Assembly (NCBI GenBank): GCA_031400505.1
Contig: JANNPZ010000068.1
Location: 1 to 64,000, forward strand
From: JAIYDJ01 sp031400505
GTDB lineage: Bacteria; Pseudomonadota; Alphaproteobacteria; Rhodobacterales; Rhodobacteraceae
Direction of reading: 5' to 3'
Length of the DNA: 64,000 bases
Shown: one piece after another, positions 60,108-64,000 of the stretch
Position numbering within the stretch: the stretch's first letter is position 1
Layout of the letters: every line of letters begins with the position of its first letter
The notes under the pieces: generated by a model
What the model saw: only the letters and a program-made list of their open reading frames with translations
Databases searched by the model: none
Told to the model about the DNA's origin: nothing
Position numbers and translations under genes: made by a program

Positions 60108-61460
60108 ATGACACACCATCTGTCCCCTTTTGCCCACGCGCGCGCGACGCTCGTACTGGGATTGCCGCTGATTGGCAGTCACCTGGCGCAGATGGCGCTG
60201 CATGTCGTCGACACGGTGCTGATGGGTCGCTACGGCGTCGCGGAACTGGCGGCGACGGTGCTGGGGGCATCATCCTTTTTCATCATCTTCATTTTGGGGG
60301 CGGGGTTCGCCCAGGCGGTGACGCCAATGGTGGCGCAGGCCCTTGGACGCGGCGACGAGGTGCAGGTGCGCCGCGACGTGCGGATGGGGATTTGGCTGTC
60401 GATAGCCTTCGGGGTGTTCATCTATCCGGTATTCTGGGCTTCCGGGCCAATTCTGCTGGCGTTGGGTCAGCAAGACGTGGTCGCCGGACTGGGACAGGAT
60501 TTCATGCGGATCGCCGGACTCGGGATGATCCCTGCATTGTTCGTGATGGTCCTGAAGAACTACCTTGCGGCAATGCAGCGCACGCAAGTGGTGTTGTGGG
60601 TCACGCTTGGGGCGGTCGGGATCAATGCTCTGGTGGCCTATCCCTTGATCTTTGGCCACTGGGGCGCGCCGGAACTGGGCGTAAAAGGGGCTGCGATTGC
60701 ATCGGTTGTGGTACAGATCGCAACTGCGGCCGTGCTGGCGATTTACGCAGGCTTTCTTCCGGAATTGCGGCGCTTTCATTTGTTTCAACGATTTTGGCGG
60801 CCGGATTGGCAGGCCATGGGGCGGGTTTTTCGCCTTGGCTGGCCAATAGGGGTCACCAGCCTGATGGAGGGCGGCTTGTTTCAGGCCGCGTCTTTGATGA
60901 TGGGGTGGATCGGAACGGTTGAACTTGCTGCGCACGGGATTGCGATGCAGGTGGCCTCTTTGGCGTTCATGTTTCATGTCGGCCTGTCACAGGCAGCGAC
61001 CGTCCGGATCGGGCGGGCAGACGGCGCGGGCGACTATCGGGGTTTGCGCGACGGGGCGCGGGCGGCAATTGTGCTGTCTTTCGCGTTCGGCATCGTGATG
61101 GTAGCGGTGATGCTGGCACTGCCGGGCCCGATCATGGCGGTCTTTCTGGATGGCACGCATCCTGACACACCCAAAATCATCGCCTTGGGTGCGATGTTGC
61201 TGGTGATTGCCGGGTTGTTCCAGATGGCGGATGCGATGCAGGTTATGGCACTTGGATTGCTGCGCGGGATTCGCGACACGAAAGTACCGATGATCGCGGC
61301 GATCGTCAGTTACTGGGTGATCGGGATCCCGTGCAGCTATGGTCTGGGGTTCGCATTGGGCTACGGAGCGGTGGGCATCTGGCTGGGGCTGGTCGTGGGA
61401 CTGAGCGTTGCCGCGCTAAGCATGATGCTGCGGTTCTGGACGCTGGCCCCCCGGGCCTGA
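60108..61460 (+). CDS. MATE family efflux transporter (NorM type)
   Basis: The 450-residue protein has twelve hydrophobic helices in two MATE repeats (about 10-220 and 240-445). It should export cationic drugs or metabolites with Na+ or H+. The first helix carries GLPLIGSHLAQMALHVVDTVLMGRYG, the standard MATE opening. The ATG at 60108 is preferred to a GTG at 60102; neither has a good binding site. It converges with the decarboxylase gene, with 36 bases between stops. Substrate not known. Confidence 0.92.
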   Translation: MTHHLSPFAHARATLVLGLPLIGSHLAQMALHVVDTVLMGRYGVAELAATVLGASSFFIIFILGAGFAQAVTPMVAQALGRGDEVQVRRDVRMGIWLSIAFGVFIYPVFWASGPILLALGQQDVVAGLGQDFMRIAGLGMIPALFVMVLKNYLAAMQRTQVVLWVTLGAVGINALVAYPLIFGHWGAPELGVKGAAIASVVVQIATAAVLAIYAGFLPELRRFHLFQRFWRPDWQAMGRVFRLGWPIGVTSLMEGGLFQAASLMMGWIGTVELAAHGIAMQVASLAFMFHVGLSQAATVRIGRADGAGDYRGLRDGARAAIVLSFAFGIVMVAVMLALPGPIMAVFLDGTHPDTPKIIALGAMLLVIAGLFQMADAMQVMALGLLRGIRDTKVPMIAAIVSYWVIGIPCSYGLGFALGYGAVGIWLGLVVGLSVAALSMMLRFWTLAPRA

Positions 61461-61496
61461 GCTTTGCCGCGCCTAAGCTTTACCGGGGCCTGAGCG

Positions 61497-63065
61497 TCAA
61501 TCGACCCGCACTTCGATCAGGCGCGGACCGGATGACGGCGATTTCAGGGCCACCCGCAGCCGGTCCGGCTCTGTCGGAACAGACGCAAAGGGCAGGTCGC
61601 AGGCGGCGGCGAATGGCTCCATCCGCAGCGGAGACGGTGAACAGCCGATGACTTCGGCGCCTGCACCCGACATCGCCTCGGCGATTTCGCGAAAACCGGC
61701 ATTGTTCCAGACTAGAAACGTGATCGGAAGGGCCTCATCAACCGCGGTGCGCAACTCGCCAGGCGAGAACTGCAACCCGCCGTCGCCAACCAGACAGACC
61801 ACCGGGGTGCCCGGCGCAGCGAGTGCCGCACCAATGGCGGCACCGGGGCCATACCCCAGCGCGCCATAGCCGGTTGCCGCGTTGAACCAGCCTCCGGCGC
61901 GATCATGGTCATAGTATAGGTTGCCGGCATAGACCGGCTGCGTACTGTCGCCCACGATGATCGCGCCGGGCATGGCGTCACGGATCGCCTCGACCATGGC
62001 AAGTTGCCCAGGCATGGCCGGGTTCAGTTTGGCCAGTTCGGCACGGGCCGCATCGCGGGCCCTCGCCGCGTGCAAGGCACCATCGCCGGAACGGGGGCGC
62101 ACCCGCAGCGCAGACAATACCGCAGACGCGTCACCAAGTAGGGACAGACCTGATGGATGTCGAGCAAGCTGATGGGCGCACACGTCGATCCGGATCATGC
62201 CCGACAGGTCTGGCAGCCCGCCGCGCACATACATGTCATAGTCGGTGGGCCCAAGTTCAGTGCCAACAGCCAGCACCTGCACCCCCGGCCCGATCAACGC
62301 CCGCACGGCGTCAAGGCTCATCGATGCCGGAACCACAAGCGGGTGGCCATGCATCAACCCGCGGGCGTTGGTCGTCTGCACGACGGGCGCATCCAGCGCC
62401 TCGGCAAGCGCCGAAACCGGCCCTTCGGCCCCGCGCGCGCCACCCCCGGCAAGGATCACGACCCGGTCCGCCGCATCAAGCATCGCGCCCGCCCGGGCAA
62501 GTGCCGCAAACGAAGGCAGCGGCCGTGGGGGCACCGCAGCCAGCGACCCGGCATCAGGACAGGGCAGCGGCATCACGTCAGTCGGCACCTCGACATGCAC
62601 CGGGCCCGGGCGACCCGTGGCCAAAGCCGCAAAAGCCCAGTCCAGCACCGGACCAAGATCGGCCGCACAGGCGATCTGGCGCGTCGGGCAAAGCGTCGCG
62701 ACCATGGCTGCCTGATCGGGTAATTCGTGCAGCAAACCCAAGCCAAGGCCCAAAGACGCCCGGCGGTTCACCCCTGAAATCACCAGCAGGGGCACGCTGT
62801 CCGCCTTGGCCTGCGCGATGGCCGTCAGGGCATTGGTCAAACCCGGACCCGTGATCACAAAAGCGACCCCAGGCTTGCCTGACACCCGCGCATACCCGTC
62901 GGCGGCAAAGGCAGCGCCCTGTTCGTGGCGCACCGTCACATGGCGAACCGGTGATCCCACCAACCCACGGTAAAGCTCTACCGTGTGCACGCCCGGAATG
63001 CCGAACACCACCCTGACCCCGCGCGCGGCGAGGCCTGCCACCAAAGCCTGGCCAACTGTCTTCAT
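61497..63065 (-). CDS. aruI: ThDP-dependent 5-guanidino-2-oxopentanoate decarboxylase-like
   Basis: The 522-residue protein belongs to the acetolactate-synthase superfamily. The N-terminal GIPGVHTVELYRGLVGSPVR and VRHEQGAAFAADGYARVSGK (catalytic Glu) match the AruI branch. The ThDP-binding motif is VGDGGLQFSPGELRTAVDEALP (GDG-x..N; near residue 428), with WNNAGF. AruI decarboxylates 2-ketoarginine to 4-guanidinobutanal. The overlapping upstream gene is an aminotransferase, giving the AruH-AruI combination of the arginine transaminase pathway. The exact keto acid is inferred. Confidence 0.83.
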   Translation of the reverse strand: MKTVGQALVAGLAARGVRVVFGIPGVHTVELYRGLVGSPVRHVTVRHEQGAAFAADGYARVSGKPGVAFVITGPGLTNALTAIAQAKADSVPLLVISGVNRRASLGLGLGLLHELPDQAAMVATLCPTRQIACAADLGPVLDWAFAALATGRPGPVHVEVPTDVMPLPCPDAGSLAAVPPRPLPSFAALARAGAMLDAADRVVILAGGGARGAEGPVSALAEALDAPVVQTTNARGLMHGHPLVVPASMSLDAVRALIGPGVQVLAVGTELGPTDYDMYVRGGLPDLSGMIRIDVCAHQLARHPSGLSLLGDASAVLSALRVRPRSGDGALHAARARDAARAELAKLNPAMPGQLAMVEAIRDAMPGAIIVGDSTQPVYAGNLYYDHDRAGGWFNAATGYGALGYGPGAAIGAALAAPGTPVVCLVGDGGLQFSPGELRTAVDEALPITFLVWNNAGFREIAEAMSGAGAEVIGCSPSPLRMEPFAAACDLPFASVPTEPDRLRVALKSPSSGPRLIEVRVD

Positions 63066-64000
63066 TTCAACTCCTGCGCAAAGGCGATCATCCGGGTCAC
63101 GGCCTCGGCGGTCTGATCATCAGGCGCGGTCAGACTGACCCGCAGCCAGCCATCCAGTGCCGCACCGAAACTGCTGCCCGGCATCACGGCTACAGACTTG
63201 GCCTCGAGCAGACCTTCGGCAAAATCACGCCCCATCAATCCGGTGCCGCGCACGTCGACCAGTGCGAACATGCCCGCCTGCGGTTCGTTCACCGCAAGCC
63301 CCGCGATTCCGTTCATCGCTGAACGCATCAAGGCTGCACGCGCGGCAAAGCGCCTGGCCATGCCTGCCGCCACAGGTGACGGTTTCGACACCGCCGCCGC
63401 CGTCATGTCGGCGATGAAGGGCTGGTTGCCAAACAACATCATCTCGGCCAGAGGCAGGACGCGCGACGTGAATTCGGAAGGGCCAACGCACCAGCCTGAC
63501 CGAAAGCCCGGGGCAGCATGGGATTTTGAAATGGACGAGGCTACCACCACCCGCTCTGCAATCGCCGGGTCATCTAGCGGCGAGGCGAAGGTCACGCCAT
63601 CAAACACCAACTCTTCATAGACCTCATCGCACAAAATCCACAGATCATGGCGCACCGCAACCGCAGCCAGCGCTGCGATGTCGTCGCGCGACAACACCGC
63701 CCCTGTGGGATTATGTGGTGTGTTCAGGAACAGCACGCGCGATGCGGGTGTGATCCGCGCCTCGACGTCTGCTGCCTGCAACCGGAACCCGTACTCGGGG
63801 CGCAACGGGACCGATACCATCTGCGCACCACTGGCGGCAATCACGCCTTCATAGGTCGCATACATCGGATCGCCGCACAGCACCTCGTCCCCCGGTCCGA
63901 CAAGGCCCCCCAGAACGGCAAACAACGTGGTTTGGGTGCCCGGCAGGCACAAAATCTGATCCGGTGTGATCAACCGACCGCGCCGCATTGTGTATCTTGC
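63062..64000 (-). CDS. aruH: Class I/II aminotransferase, AruH-like (5' end outside window)
   Basis: The gene continues past the right edge: the frame is open to base 64000, with no start needed at the internal ATG (63988). The 312 visible residues show the PLP aminotransferase large domain: PGTQTTLFAVLGGL, the Asn/Asp/Tyr region LNTPHNPTGAVLSRDD and LCDEVYEELVFDG, the Schiff-base Lys in SISKSHAAPGFRSGW, and a C-terminal Arg-containing WLRVSLTAPDD. Its stop shares ATGA with the aruI start. AruH transfers the alpha-amino group of arginine to pyruvate. The link to arginine rests on the neighbour. Confidence 0.82.
   Translation of the reverse strand, partial: ARYTMRRGRLITPDQILCLPGTQTTLFAVLGGLVGPGDEVLCGDPMYATYEGVIAASGAQMVSVPLRPEYGFRLQAADVEARITPASRVLFLNTPHNPTGAVLSRDDIAALAAVAVRHDLWILCDEVYEELVFDGVTFASPLDDPAIAERVVVASSISKSHAAPGFRSGWCVGPSEFTSRVLPLAEMMLFGNQPFIADMTAAAVSKPSPVAAGMARRFAARAALMRSAMNGIAGLAVNEPQAGMFALVDVRGTGLMGRDFAEGLLEAKSVAVMPGSSFGAALDGWLRVSLTAPDDQTAEAVTRMIAFAQELK

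Noticed and set aside
1..64000. CRISPR arrays, insertion sequences, prophage, tRNA or rRNA genes
   Set aside because: No regularly spaced repeats, transposase or phage structural genes, tRNA cloverleaf or rRNA segments were seen on reading through the window; a tRNA scan would be needed to exclude a tRNA formally.

Overview
The window is a GC-rich chromosomal stretch (roughly 60-65 % GC by eye) from an alphaproteobacterium, most likely a member of the Rhodobacteraceae/roseobacter group. Grounds for this are gene order (leuA next to mreBCD-mrdA-rodA, a thuEFGKAB trehalose-type operon), a Hint-domain protein of the roseobacter type, and a MaeB malic enzyme with a phosphotransacetylase-like tail. 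No rRNA, tRNA, CRISPR array, transposase or prophage was seen. The first gene (carB) and the last (an aminotransferase) run off the window edges.

Layout. 1-10 kb: the 3' part of carB, a lower-GC lipoprotein gene, an orphan BrnA-like antitoxin facing a DEAD-box helicase, a small phage-CII-like regulator, thymidine kinase, an EamA transporter, a degenerate M48-like membrane protein and a SPOR-domain protein. 10-14.5 kb: a tightly overlapping nucleoside-salvage operon cdd-deoA-deoB-add-upp. 14.6-25 kb: a VOC-cupin-cupin protein, MaeB, a hybrid kinase plus sigma54-type regulator pair ending in a clear intrinsic terminator, nadK, glyA, and an esterase-like hydrolase. 25-31 kb: thuEFGKAB, with a plausible promoter and a 14-bp perfect palindrome but no adjacent LacI-type regulator gene. 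31-37 kb: rpsD, two glycosyltransferase-like genes that meet stop to stop, a Hint-domain protein, an LpxR-like outer membrane protein and a SRAP-family protein. 37-42 kb: an MFS transporter with a 230-residue periplasmic insertion, adk, acs.

42.5-51 kb: leuA, preceded by a leucine-rich, probably leaderless leader peptide and two mutually exclusive hairpins, then the cell-elongation operon mreB-mreC-mreD-mrdA-rodA and a DUF1345 gene. 51-59 kb: a 2-hydroxyacid dehydrogenase, an RpiR regulator, and a run of N-formylglutamate-amidohydrolase family, glutamine-synthetase family, aldehyde dehydrogenase, Fe-alcohol dehydrogenase and FAD amine/amino-acid oxidase genes. Together these read as a gamma-glutamylation route for an amino alcohol such as ethanolamine; this is the best candidate for an undescribed system. 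59-64 kb: a UDP-glucuronate epimerase, a MATE transporter, and an aruI/aruH-like pair (arginine transamination pathway).

Starts were moved from the longest open frame to the internal codon where a ribosome binding site or family length supported it. Functions were read from motifs only; no database search was possible.
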